From Pseudonocardia kunmingensis (GTDB taxonomy: Bacteria; Actinomycetota; Actinomycetes; Mycobacteriales; Pseudonocardiaceae): DNA of 64,000 bases. The position numbers and the translations under genes were made by a program. Every line of letters begins with the position of its first letter. Positions within the stretch are counted from its first letter, which is position 1. The notes under the pieces were generated by a model. The model did not search any database. It was given only the letters and a program-made list of their open reading frames with translations, and was not told the origin of the DNA. The stretch spans positions 372,001 through 436,000 of the forward strand of contig NZ_VFPA01000003.1 in the NCBI RefSeq assembly GCF_006716445.1, written 5' to 3'. Positions 41,919-51,771 of this stretch are shown here, piece after piece.

Positions 41919-42437
41919 TCACAGCAGCAGGTCGTCGACGGATCGCCGTCCGGTCGGCACGGCCGAGCGGCCGCGCGGTGCCTGCCCCGGATAGCCGAGG
42001 GAGAAGCACCAGCGGACCTGCCAGCCGTCGGGAGCGCCGAGCAGCCGGCCTGCTCGCTCCACGTTCTCGTCGGGGCAGAGGGTGGCCGGGCAGCAGCCGA
42101 GGCCGGCGGTCGTCGCGGCCATGACGACGCTCTGGGCGACCCGCCCCACGTCGAAGCCGGTGTCGCGCCTGCCGTCGTCCGCCGCGAGGAGCGCGAGCAC
42201 GCAGGGGGCACCCCTCAGGTGCTCGGCGTAGGCACCGAGTCGGGCGAGGGCGGAACGCGTTCGCGGGTCGGTGACGACCGCGAACCGCCACGGCTGGCGG
42301 TTGCGGGCCGAACCGGTCCACCGCGCCACGTCGATGATGGCGCGGACGGTCTCGTCCGGGACCGGCCGATCGGCGAAGGTACGCACGGCGCGCGCGGCCA
42401 CCAGGCGTCGGAGGGTGGCGAGTTCGAGGTCGGCCAC
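41919..42437 (-). CDS. Nitroreductase family protein
   Basis: A 172-residue FMN-dependent oxidoreductase fold. AARAVRTFADRPVPDETV gives the N-terminal flavin-contacting arginines, SARNRQPWRFAVVTD the flavin-binding region, and AATTAGLGCCPATL and FSLGYPGQAP the C-terminal motifs. Reduction of nitro compounds or quinones with NAD(P)H is typical; the natural substrate is unknown. GTG 42435-42437 is chosen because no ATG fits; the ribosome site is weak. It is divergent from the lipoprotein/carboxypeptidase/ABC operon. Confidence 0.85.
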   Translation of the reverse strand: MADLELATLRRLVAARAVRTFADRPVPDETVRAIIDVARWTGSARNRQPWRFAVVTDPRTRSALARLGAYAEHLRGAPCVLALLAADDGRRDTGFDVGRVAQSVVMAATTAGLGCCPATLCPDENVERAGRLLGAPDGWQVRWCFSLGYPGQAPRGRSAVPTGRRSVDDLLL

Positions 42438-42477
42438 GGGCGTGGAAGCTACGCCGCGCGATCTCTCGATGCTACGA

Positions 42478-42522
42478 GCCGGCCCATATCGTCGGCATAT
42501 CGAGAACCTGATACGGGCCGGC
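42478..42522. promoter_or_regulatory. Inverted repeat in divergent promoter region
   Basis: GCCGGCCCATATC (42478-42490) and GATACGGGCCGGC (42510-42522) pair at 12 of 13 positions around a 19-base loop that itself repeats CATATCG. It lies 27 bases before the lipoprotein ATG and 41 after the nitroreductase start, so it may be an operator or a 5' hairpin. Confidence 0.4.
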
Positions 42523-42548
42523 AACACCACGCCGCATTGACTGCGGGC

Positions 42549-42905
42549 ATGACCCACCGCGGATCTGCACGAGCAACGGCCCGATCGCTGTCGTCCTCGT
42601 CGCCCCGCCTGCTGCTGGCCGCCGTCGCCCTGGTCGCCCTGACCGGTGCGGGCTGTGCGAACACACCTGCCGAGACCGGTGACATCGGCGATCGGGCCGG
42701 CCCCACCGGACCCCCTCCGGGTCCCGCCGAGCTGCAGGAACTGCTGGAGGAACGCCGCGAGTCCTCCCGGTGCATGCGCGAGAACGGGGTGGAGGACTTC
42801 CCGGATCCGGACGCCGACGGGCACGTCCTGTACTACGGCGACGACCCGGACATGATGTCCGCGAGCGAGAAGTGCGACGCCCTCCTGCCCGAGGGCCGGG
42901 GCTGA
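42549..42905 (+). CDS. Small lipoprotein of the carboxypeptidase/ABC operon
   Basis: 118 residues: signal peptide, lipobox-like TGAGC, a Pro-rich linker, then ELLEERRESSRCMRENGVEDFPDPDADG. That CMREHGxxxFPDP pattern, with a second cysteine near the end, marks a family of actinobacterial secreted proteins often found beside MacB/FtsX-type ABC transporters. The two mature cysteines may form a disulfide. The stop overlaps the next start (TGATG at 42903-42907), so it is the first gene of a coupled operon. Its role is unknown; a ligand-sensing or adaptor function outside the membrane is an inference. Confidence 0.75.
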   Translation: MTHRGSARATARSLSSSSPRLLLAAVALVALTGAGCANTPAETGDIGDRAGPTGPPPGPAELQELLEERRESSRCMRENGVEDFPDPDADGHVLYYGDDPDMMSASEKCDALLPEGRG

Positions 42906-43770
42906 TGAACCGGACGACGTGGGCGCCGGCGGGAGCGGCCGGCCCGGTCGCCGCAACCCGCGACGACGATCCCTTCGGCGACCGCTTCCCGACGCAACCC
43001 ATCGCGTTCGGCCCCCGCCGGGGAGGGCTCGCCCTCGAGGACCGGCGCACCTGGGCTCCCGGAGCCGCGGACCGGCGCACGTCGACGGCGTACCGGCGAC
43101 CGCCTCCGTCCCGGCACCACCCCGCCTCGACCGGCGGCGCGTCCCCCCGGGAACCGGCGCGGCGAGCGGCCCGCTCGCCGCGGTTGACGATCCTCATCGC
43201 GGTGGCGGTGGTCATCGCCGCCATGATCGGGGCCCTCGGGCACCGGACGTGGACGTCCTCGTTCCCTTCTGCGGCGCCCGACCCCGGCAACGGCCGCCCC
43301 AGTGCCCCCAGTGGTCCGCTCGGCGTGCGCGACGGCGCCGTCCCCGAGGGCCTGACGGTCTTCGACGACGACGTCCCTGCCGTGGCCAACCTCGACGCGG
43401 GTCTGCTCCGGGCCCTGCGCCAGGCCGCGACCGACGCCGCGGACGACCGGGTGGAGCTCGTCGTCAACAGCGGCTGGCGTTCCCGGGAGTACCAGGAGCA
43501 CCTGCTCGACGAGGCGATCTCGAAGTACGGCTCGGAGGAGGAGGCGGCCCGGTGGGTCGCCACCGCGGACACCTCGTCGCACGTGTCCGGGGACGCGGTC
43601 GACGTCGGGCCCACCGCTGCCGCGGCCTGGCTGTCCGAGCACGGCGCCGAGTACGGGCTGTGCCAGATCTACCGCAACGAACCCTGGCACTACGAACTGC
43701 GCCCGGACGCCGCCGATCGCGGTTGTCCGCGCATGTACGCCGACCCCACGCAGGATCCGAGGACGCAGAA

Positions 43771-43774
<4 letters not shown>
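42905..43774 (+). CDS. D,D-carboxypeptidase, VanY/M15B type, membrane-anchored
   Basis: 289 residues. A long cytoplasmic Arg-rich N-terminus (about 1-92), a single membrane helix (about 93-115), then a peptidase M15 domain outside the cell. Zinc ligands are in SSHVSGDAVDVG (His about 224, Asp about 231) and EPWHYEL (His about 260). Family enzymes remove the terminal D-alanine from peptidoglycan stem peptides; VanY-type forms give vancomycin resistance only together with other van genes, which are absent here. Its stop overlaps the ATPase start (GTGA). Coupling to an FtsX-like ABC system suggests controlled wall trimming. Confidence 0.85.
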
Positions 43775-44483
<709 letters not shown>

Positions 44484-44484
<1 letters not shown>

Positions 44485-46943
44485 TGCGCACCGTCGTCCT
44501 CGCCTCCCTGCGCACCCATGCCCGCCGCTACGTCGCCGCGGCGATCGCGGTGACCGTCTCGGTCGCCTTCGTCGTCGCGATCGGCGTGCTCACCGCCGGC
44601 GCCCGTGCCGGACTAATGGAGAAGTCCGGGGCGCCGTACCGCGGTGCCGACCACGTCGTCAGCGCTCCCGAGCACGGACCCGAGCCGGGACCGCCCTGTT
44701 GCCCCGGAACCCTGGACACGTCCGACGCGATCGCACTCGTCGAGCGCCTCGGCGACAACGCGTCCGGCCTCGGCCGGGTCGACCTGCCGGCGCACCGGGA
44801 AGGCGGCGCCCCGCTCGGCTCGGGCGAGCGCCGGGGCGAGACGTCCGTGGGGCCGATCGCGGCCGCGGAGGAGCTGCGCTGGCAGGAGCTCGTCTCCGGC
44901 CGCTTCCCGGCGCGTACGGGCGAGGCGGTGATGCACGTGTGGGACGCCCAGGCCCAGGAGGTGTCCGTCGGCGACCGGATCCGGGTCGGAGAGGGCGCCG
45001 GCGCGACCGACCTGGACGTGGTCGGCCTCGTGGAGTCGCCCACGACCTGGACCCAGGCCTCGATGTACGTCACCTGGCCGCAGTACGTGCAGTGGCGTGA
45101 CAGTCCCACCTGGCACGTGGGGAGCGTGGCGGTGCGCGGGGAGGTCGGTCAGCTCCCGGAAGGCATGACCGTGCAGCCGGTGGCGGAGTACGTCTCGGAA
45201 GGCCTGGCCGGGCTCAACAACGACGTGGACGCCTTCGCGTTGATGGGTCTGCTGTTCGCCGGCGTCGCGCTCGTCGTCTCGGTGCTGGTCGTCGCGAACA
45301 CGTTCTCCATCCTGTTCGCCGGGCGCCTGCGCGACTTCGCCCTGCTGCGCTGCGTCGGCGCGACCCGGCGGCAGGTGCTGGGCTCGGTACGCCGGGAGGC
45401 GGCCGCGGTCGGGGCGCTCGCATCGCTGGCCGGGACGCTGGGCGGCCTCGGACTCGGCTACGGCCTGCTCCCCCTGATCAACGCCCTCACGGCGACCACC
45501 GCGTTGGCCTTCCCCGCGCCGCCCGTCCCCTGGTTGCTGGGCGGGTGCGCCGTCGGCCTGCTCGTCGCGACGGTCGCGTCCTGGCTGCCGACCCGGCAGG
45601 TGGTCCGGGTGAGCCCGCTGGCGGCGCTGCGACCGCGAACCGCGGTCGGCGTGCACACCGCCACCGGCCGGGCCCGGCTGGCGCTCGCCGCACTCCTGCT
45701 GGTCACCGGGCCGGCGGTGCTCGCGATCGCGATGCTCGGCGACAGCACGCTGCTCATGGTGGCCGGCGGGGCATCGGTGTTCACCGGCGTCCTGCTGGTC
45801 GGGCCGGTGCTCGTCCCCCGCCTGATCCGGATCACCGGCACGCTGCTCGGCCCGCGGGCGGGACTCGCCACCCAGAATGCCGTGCGCAACCCCCGCCGGA
45901 CCGCCGCCACCACCGCGGCCCTGCTGGTCGGCGTCACCCTCACGACCGCCGTGCTCACCGGGATGGCCACCTGGCGGGCGGGGATGGACGAGGTCCACAT
46001 CCGGCACAACCCCATCGACGCCGCGCTCACCTCCCTCGACGAACCGGTCACCCCCGAGCTCCTCGACCAGGTACGCCGCACCCCCGGCGTCGAGCAGGCC
46101 ACCGCCGTGGACGGCGCCGTGGCCCGGATCACCGGGTTCGACGCACCGATCCCGGTCCTCACCGCGCCGGCCGCGGCGCAGGTGGCCCGCGACGGCGGGG
46201 CGTTCGCCGCGGGGGTGGAGCCCGGGACGATCCGGCTCGACCTGGGGTCCTTCGTGGACCCGTCCGTCGAGCCCGGCGACCAGGTGACGGTGCACGTCGG
46301 CGACCGCCGGGCCCAGCTGCGGCTCATCTCCGTCGGCTCGGGCCAGGCCGGCGTGGTCGCGCCCGAGACCCTGGCGCAGCTCACCGACACCCCCGCACCG
46401 CACGTCATCTGGGTCCGCGCCGCCGCAGACGCCGACCCGCTCGCACTCGTCGACGACCTGGACGGGCTGGCGGACGCGGCCGGCGTGCAGCTCGAGGACC
46501 ACCTGCAGGCCCAGGCGGCGGCCGACCGGGAGCGGGACATCCTCGCCGGGTCGGTGGTCGGCCTGCTCGGCGTCTCCGTGGCGATCGCCCTGACCGGGAT
46601 CGCGAACACCCTGGGGCTGTCCGTGCTCGAACGCGCCCGCGAACACGCACTGCTGCGCGCGCTCGGGCTCACCCGCAGGCAGCTGCGCCGGATGCTGGCC
46701 ATCGAGGCGGTGCTGCTGTCGCTGGTGGCCACCCTGCTCGGCACCGCGATCGGCGTCGGGTTCGCCTGGGTGGGCTACGAGACGTTCGTGACGCGCGCCC
46801 TCACCCGCGCCACCATGGTCATCCCCTGGCCGTCGCTCGGCGCCGTCGTCCTCATCGCGGTACTGGCCGGCCTGCTCGCCTCGGTGCTCCCGGCCCGCCG
46901 CGCCGCCGGGGTGACACCGGCCGCGGGGCTGTCCCTCGACTGA
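44484..46943 (+). CDS. FtsX-like ABC transporter permease
   Basis: An 819-residue permease of the MacB/FtsX group: N-terminal helix, large extracytoplasmic domain (about 45-250), three helices (about 255-365) with the FtsX core ALLRCVGATRRQVLGSV, two further central helices, a second outside domain and a second FtsX core ALLRALGLTRRQLRRML near 730 with final helices to 810. Two FtsX cores in one chain is the usual long actinobacterial form. It likely moves lipids or peptides, or transmits ATP energy to the M15 peptidase and lipoprotein of the same operon. Confidence 0.9.
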
Positions 46944-47077
46944 GGCCCTCGTCAACCGCTCGGCCTGCGGATTCTTCGGCGGCAAGGTCTACATCAACGG
47001 ACAGGTCAGCCAACCGACCGAGGCGCCACCCCGCCCTCTAGCCCCTCTGGAGGGTGTATCACTAGGGGCGCCCGGTA

Positions 47078-47329
47078 GTGGACGACGAGACGTCCGAGGA
47101 GATCGCAGAGGCGCGCCGACTACAGCAGGAAGCGGAGCGCGTGCAGAAGGAGGCGGCCGCCAAGGCACGACTGATCGCCCGCCAACTGCAGGCACGCGGG
47201 CTCACCGGCGCCGACATCGCCAAGGTGCTCGGGGTGTCACCGCAGCGCGTATCGCAGCTCGTGAAGTCAGGGCTGGGTCGTCGCAGTGGGTCGCACGCGA
47301 GGAGCTTCTCGAGCGACAGGGTGCGGTAG
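47078..47329 (+). CDS. Small helix-turn-helix protein with coiled coil
   Basis: 83 residues. A charged helix (about 5-40, EARRLQQEAERVQKEAAAKA) looks like a coiled coil, followed by GADIAKVLGVSPQRVSQLV, a clear helix-turn-helix of the sigma-70 region 4 / XRE kind. The GTG start lies 16 bases after TATCAC (47057-47062), a possible -10, so the leader is very short. The MazG-like gene begins 60 bases after its stop. Probably a DNA-binding regulator; the target is unknown. Confidence 0.65.
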   Translation: MDDETSEEIAEARRLQQEAERVQKEAAAKARLIARQLQARGLTGADIAKVLGVSPQRVSQLVKSGLGRRSGSHARSFSSDRVR

Positions 47330-47389
47330 CGTCGACTCGGCAGCCCTGGGCAACCTTCGACGTTACCGGCTTTCCCTCCCTGGAACGCT

Positions 47390-47701
47390 GTGCGAGTGGA
47401 CCTCCGTAGCCTGACGACGCAGGTAGAGCGCGTTTCCCGCCACTACGCCGAGAGGTTCGGTATCACGCGCAGCAGTGATTGGCACCTCTTGAAGCTTCAC
47501 GAGGAGGTCGGGGAACTGACACAAGCGCACCTCATGAGGCAGGGCCAGTCACGGCAGAAGGGGCTGAGCGCCGCAGACCTCGATGCGCGATTCGCCGCTG
47601 AGATCGCCGACGTCGTCTGCCATGCACTACTCATCGCCGCCCACCACTCGATCGACGTTCAGGGCGAGATCGAGCGAAAGTGGTTGTCGCGGATGCCTTG
47701 A
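47390..47701 (+). CDS. MazG-like nucleotide pyrophosphohydrolase
   Basis: 103 residues from GTG 47390 (GTG 47396 also possible). The all-alpha NTP-pyrophosphohydrolase signature is visible: LLKLHEEVGELTQAHL (metal-binding EExxE-like) and FAAEIADVVCHALLIAAHHS (ExxD). Such enzymes remove pyrophosphate from NTPs or modified nucleotides. It follows a small HTH gene on the same strand. Codon use is a little less G/C-extreme than the surroundings, which may indicate transfer. The stretch 47702-47995 after it shows no gene. Confidence 0.7.
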   Translation: MRVDLRSLTTQVERVSRHYAERFGITRSSDWHLLKLHEEVGELTQAHLMRQGQSRQKGLSAADLDARFAAEIADVVCHALLIAAHHSIDVQGEIERKWLSRMP

Positions 47702-47995
47702 GCGCCGAGCGCGTTGGCGTATCAGACTCCTCCTCACCCACCTCGGGCTCCGACCGATCCAGGAGGCCGGCGGCCAGCTCATCCGCTCATCACGCAGACG
47801 AACCTGCGCGCGCGTCACCGCCCGGCAGACGACAGGCTTCGACGGCGCCCTCGATGTCGCCCAGCTCTGCCCCGGACGGGCGGGTGGTGGCCCTCGGGTA
47901 GGCCGACGGGACGCGCCCGCCCCGCCGTCCCGGAGGCCTGCCCGCCCGGCGAGGGCGCTCGTCGACGTAGCCACCCCTGATCGCCGGCGTGTGGG

Positions 47996-48487
47996 TCAGC
48001 CCTTCGCCTCGCGGACGTCCGTTCCGTGCTCGGCGAACGCCTTGAAGTCCTGCATGTGCACGCGCGACTGCTTGCGGAAGGCACCGCGCATGAACGGCAC
48101 CACCAGTCGCATCGGCAGGCTGTTGAACCGGTATTCGTTCTCGCTCTCCCAGTGCGTCGTCTCCGGACCGGCTTCGGTCAGCCGCTCGCGCGCGGCGCTC
48201 CACATGCCCTTGGCGACGATTTCGCGTTCGAAGTGCACGACGCCGTCTCTCGGGATCGCGTGCAGGTCCGCCGGTTCCCGGCGCGTGATGGTCTCGGTGA
48301 GCTCCATCTTCCGCTGCCCCATCTGCATCACGACGCGCGACTCGGTACCGACCTGCCCGTGCATCCCGTTCAGCGGCTCGTGCAGCACCAGGCCGCGCAG
48401 CCACTTCGGCAGCTGTGCGGAGTCGGCGAGCAGCTGGACCACCCTCTCCCGCGGCAGGGCGATCTCGATCGAGACGGTGTACTTCAT
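47996..48487 (-). CDS. SRPBCC (polyketide cyclase/START-like) family protein
   Basis: 163 residues from ATG 48485-48487, preceded by GGGAGC. MKYTVSIEIALPRERVVQLL, PKWLRGL and HWESENEYRF fit the SRPBCC helix-grip fold, a ligand-binding pocket found in cyclases, Aha1-like proteins and lipid carriers. No catalytic residues can be named. It is a single-gene unit; the stretch 48488-48757 upstream holds no supported feature. Confidence 0.75.
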   Translation of the reverse strand: MKYTVSIEIALPRERVVQLLADSAQLPKWLRGLVLHEPLNGMHGQVGTESRVVMQMGQRKMELTETITRREPADLHAIPRDGVVHFEREIVAKGMWSAARERLTEAGPETTHWESENEYRFNSLPMRLVVPFMRGAFRKQSRVHMQDFKAFAEHGTDVREAKG

Positions 48488-48757
48488 GTCGAAGTGCTCC
48501 CGGTTCCTCGCGGATGGATGCACGCTAGTGGCTTCGCCTTTGTCAGCCCAGCCTCATACGTGTCCGCTGCCACCAGCGCGTGGCCGGGGTTGCGGCGGCC
48601 GCCGCAGCCGTAGCCGAGGCAGCAGGCCGGCGGCGAGGACGTCACACGGTGCGGTCGAGCGCCAGCAGCGGGAGAACCTACGCGGTGATGCCCCGGCCCA
48701 GCAGCGACAGCCCATGGGCGGTGAGCCAGACCGCGGGACTGCGGCGCACCTCACCGG

Positions 48758-49468
48758 TCATCGACCGGTGCGGACCAGCCGCTTCGTGCTCCGCCGGAAC
48801 GCCCAGACGACGACGAGCGCGGCCAGGATCGTCAGCGGCGTCCCCATGGCGACGCGCGCGATGCCCAGCCCGGTCGTGCTGTCGGCGATGTAGAGCCACT
48901 GCTGGACCGCGAACCGCGCGCCGAGCACCAGCGCTGCGGCGAGCGTGGCCAGGTCGTGCGCCCGGCGGACGGCACCATCGGCCCGCCAGTCGTACTTGCC
49001 GCCGTGCACCAGGTTCCAGACGACGCCGGTCAACGGACGGCGGGCCAGCACCGATCCGAGGGTGGCCACGAACCCGGCCAGCGACAGCCAGATCCCGATC
49101 GCGAAGAAGTCCCGAGCCGAGCCCGTCACAGCCACGAGGGCAGCGGCGACGGCCACCCCGAGCAGGCTCCCGACCGCGGTGGCGAACCGCTCGCCGCGCA
49201 GCAGCCGGAACCCGAACAGGGCCATGCCCGAGGCGAGGGCGACTCCGATCGCGGGCGGCAGCGACAGGAAAGCGTTTGCGGTGACGAACACGATCACCGG
49301 GACCGTCGAGTAGACGAAACCCGCGGCGCCGCCCATCTGGGCCAACAGGGTCGACGCCGGCTCGCCCTCGCCCGATGCTCCCGTGGCCGCGTCGGCCGAC
49401 GGCGACGGGGTCGTGCCGTCGTGCCAGGGGGCGCGCGGAGCATGCGCGGAGTGCCGCTCGTCGGGCAT
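48758..49468 (-). CDS. DUF3159 integral membrane protein
   Basis: 236 residues from ATG 49466-49468 with GGAAGAGG upstream. A polar N-terminus of about 45 residues precedes six predicted helices. LAQMGGAAGFVYSTVPVIVFVTAN and RRPLTGVVWNL match the actinobacterial DUF3159 family, whose function is unknown. In many relatives the gene lies near RNA-degradation or potassium-uptake genes, but the neighbours here are unrelated. Confidence 0.75.
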   Translation of the reverse strand: MPDERHSAHAPRAPWHDGTTPSPSADAATGASGEGEPASTLLAQMGGAAGFVYSTVPVIVFVTANAFLSLPPAIGVALASGMALFGFRLLRGERFATAVGSLLGVAVAAALVAVTGSARDFFAIGIWLSLAGFVATLGSVLARRPLTGVVWNLVHGGKYDWRADGAVRRAHDLATLAAALVLGARFAVQQWLYIADSTTGLGIARVAMGTPLTILAALVVVWAFRRSTKRLVRTGR

Positions 49469-49629
49469 CGGATCCTCTTCCAGATCGGTCCTCTGTGGTG
49501 GACGCCCACGCAACCCGGTGCCGCAGCGGCACACTCAAGCCGCTGTGAGCAAGAGCACGCCCAGGCCAGCCCTCTGCCCGTCGCCGTCGCCCGTCGCGCA
49601 CCGCGCCTTGCCGTGCCGCAACGGCACGC

Positions 49630-49860
49630 GCTTCTCTCGCGACGTCCCCCACGACACCGGTGACCGCCGAGCCGATGGATGCCACAGCTGCGTCGAGCTC
49701 GGCCTGCCGCCGACCGGTCAGGAAGACGTGCGCCCCCTCGGCGCCAGCCGCTCCACGGTCGCCAGCCCGATCCCGGTGCCGGCGCCGGTCACCACGGCCG
49801 TCCTGCCGTCCGGATGGCGAACGGCGGACGGCATCGACGTCCTCGGCGCCGACACGTCGT
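49630..49860 (-). pseudogene. N-terminal fragment of a short-chain dehydrogenase
   Basis: On the minus strand, TAVVTGAGTGIGLATVERLAPR (the Rossmann glycine motif) ends in a stop, and the next frame continues AEGAHVFLTGRRQAELDAAVASIG and VTGVVGDVARE. One missing base near 49743 explains the break. The homology stops about 75 residues in, with no active-site YxxxK, so only the first third survives. It resembles the intact SDR at 63004-63756 (TGGSTGIGLATAVRLA, VTGRREAELEAAV), suggesting a decayed relative. The rest of the gap 49469-50091 shows no gene. Confidence 0.65.
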
Positions 49861-50091
49861 CCACCGGGCGGTGCACCGTCCTCCGACTTCGGTCGGACGG
49901 TTCGAGCCCGTCGACGGTTCCGCGGAACCAACCGGCCTCCCTACGTTCGCAGCGAGCCCTGGGCGCCCCGAACGAGCGAAGATCCAGCTGGGACCACCTG
50001 TTCGGGGGTTGAGGGTGCCGCGACGGCATGTTGTCCGCTGGCGTCCGCATCAGTGATCAAGACCGCTCCCGTCCCGAACGGAAGAGGAAGC

Positions 50092-51657
50092 GTGCAGCGA
50101 CGACGTATCCGGATGGTGATCGCAGCGGTGGGGCTGCCGCTGCTCCTGGTGGCCACAGCGTGCGGCCGGCCGGGCCCGGCCGGGGTACCGCAGGAGACGG
50201 CCTCATCCGCGCCGGACCTGACACAGTTCCACGACCAGCAGCTCGCGTTCGAGCCGTGTGCCCCGTACGCGACGACCCTTGCCGACGAGGCGCTGTTCGC
50301 GAACGAGCGGTTCGACTGCGCCCGGATGCAGGTCCCGCTCGACTACGCCGACCCCGACGGCCCCCGGGCCGAGATCGCCCTGCTGCGGATGAAGGCCCGG
50401 GGCGAGCGGATCGGATCGCTGGTCGTCAACCCGGGCGGCCCCGGTGGTTCGGGGATGGGCCACGTCGCAACGATGGCGCCGACCCTGGACCCGATGCCGA
50501 TCGGGGAGCGATTCGACGTCGTCGGGTTCGACCCCCGCGGCGTGGGTGCCACCACACCCCGGGTGGACTGCTTCACCAGCGCCGAGGACGACCGCGGCGA
50601 CGGCTTCAACGGCACCCTCACCCCTGAGGACGTCCCCGACGCGCGGGCGGCGGAGACGATCGCGCAGCGCTGCGCCGACAGCGCGGGCGGCGAGCAGGCG
50701 CTGGTCCACATCGGCACCCGGGAGACCGTCCAGGACCTGGACGTGCTGCGCGCGGTGCTGGGCGACGAGCAGCTGTCCTTCCTCGGCTACAGCTACGGCA
50801 CCGAGCTCGGCGCGGTGTACGCCGAGACGTTCCCGGACAACCTGCGGGCCATGCTCCTCGACGGCGCCATCGACCCCGAACTGTCCGGCGTCGAGTTCAC
50901 GGTGTCCCAGGCCGCAGGGATCCAGCGAGCCTTCGACGGGATGGCCGCGCAGTGCACCAGCGGCCCCGACTGCCCGCTGGGCACCGACCCGACCCGGGCG
51001 GTCGAGACCTACCACGCACTCCTGCGCCCGCTGCAGGACAACCCGGTGCCGACCACCGACGGACGCGCCCTGACCTACGAGGACGCCGTGACCGGTGTGT
51101 TCGCCGGGCTGTACTCCGAGGCCCTGTGGCCGGTCGTCCTGCGGGGACTGTCGGAGGTGGCGGACGGGCGCGGCGACATCCTGCTGGCGCTGCACGACCT
51201 GTACGCCCAGCGCGGCCCCGACGGACACTACGGCAACATGCTCGAGTCGTTCCGCTCGATCCGGTGCATGGACTGGCCCCGGCGCACCCCGGCCGAGCAG
51301 GCCGACCAGCTCCGCCAGGTCCGCGAGGCCGCTCCGATCATGGACGACGGCACCCCGGTCACCGAGAGCTACCACGAGTGCGCGGCCTGGCCGGAGCCGC
51401 CGAGCCGGACCGGGCCGTTCGTCACCGGCGACGTCGACGTGCCGCCGATCCTCGTCACGTCGGTCACCGGTGACCCGGCGACACCCCACCAGGGCGGCAT
51501 CAACCTGGCCCGGACCCTCGGCGGCACCCTGCTGACCGTGGACGGGGCCCAGCACGGGATCGCCCTGTTGGGGCAGAGCCCGTGCGTCGACCAGATCGCG
51601 ACCGACTACCTGATCGACCTGACGCTGCCGCCCGCCGACGCACGCTGCGAGCAGTAG
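50092..51657 (+). CDS. Secreted alpha/beta hydrolase, tripeptidyl-aminopeptidase (TAP/SlpE) type
   Basis: 521 residues. The signal peptide ends in a lipobox-like ATAC, so it is an exported lipoprotein. The alpha/beta-hydrolase core has VNPGGPGGSG (oxyanion region), FDVVGFDPRGVG, the nucleophile in GYSYGTELG (Ser about 233), an acid probably in TGDPATPHQGG and the histidine in DGAQHG. The C-terminal TAP-like domain is present. Family enzymes release tripeptides from the N-terminus of extracellular peptides. GTG 50092 is chosen because GGAAGAGGAAG precedes it; the longer open frame overlaps the SDR relic. Confidence 0.88.
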   Translation: MQRRRIRMVIAAVGLPLLLVATACGRPGPAGVPQETASSAPDLTQFHDQQLAFEPCAPYATTLADEALFANERFDCARMQVPLDYADPDGPRAEIALLRMKARGERIGSLVVNPGGPGGSGMGHVATMAPTLDPMPIGERFDVVGFDPRGVGATTPRVDCFTSAEDDRGDGFNGTLTPEDVPDARAAETIAQRCADSAGGEQALVHIGTRETVQDLDVLRAVLGDEQLSFLGYSYGTELGAVYAETFPDNLRAMLLDGAIDPELSGVEFTVSQAAGIQRAFDGMAAQCTSGPDCPLGTDPTRAVETYHALLRPLQDNPVPTTDGRALTYEDAVTGVFAGLYSEALWPVVLRGLSEVADGRGDILLALHDLYAQRGPDGHYGNMLESFRSIRCMDWPRRTPAEQADQLRQVREAAPIMDDGTPVTESYHECAAWPEPPSRTGPFVTGDVDVPPILVTSVTGDPATPHQGGINLARTLGGTLLTVDGAQHGIALLGQSPCVDQIATDYLIDLTLPPADARCEQ

Positions 51658-51771
51658 CCGGCCTCTCCGCAACCCGAGACGGATTGTGCGCAACTCAGCT
51701 GCTTGACCGTGCCGCAACGGCCGGGTGTGACCTGGCACCCCACGGTCAAGGACTTCGAGGGGGATCCAAGA

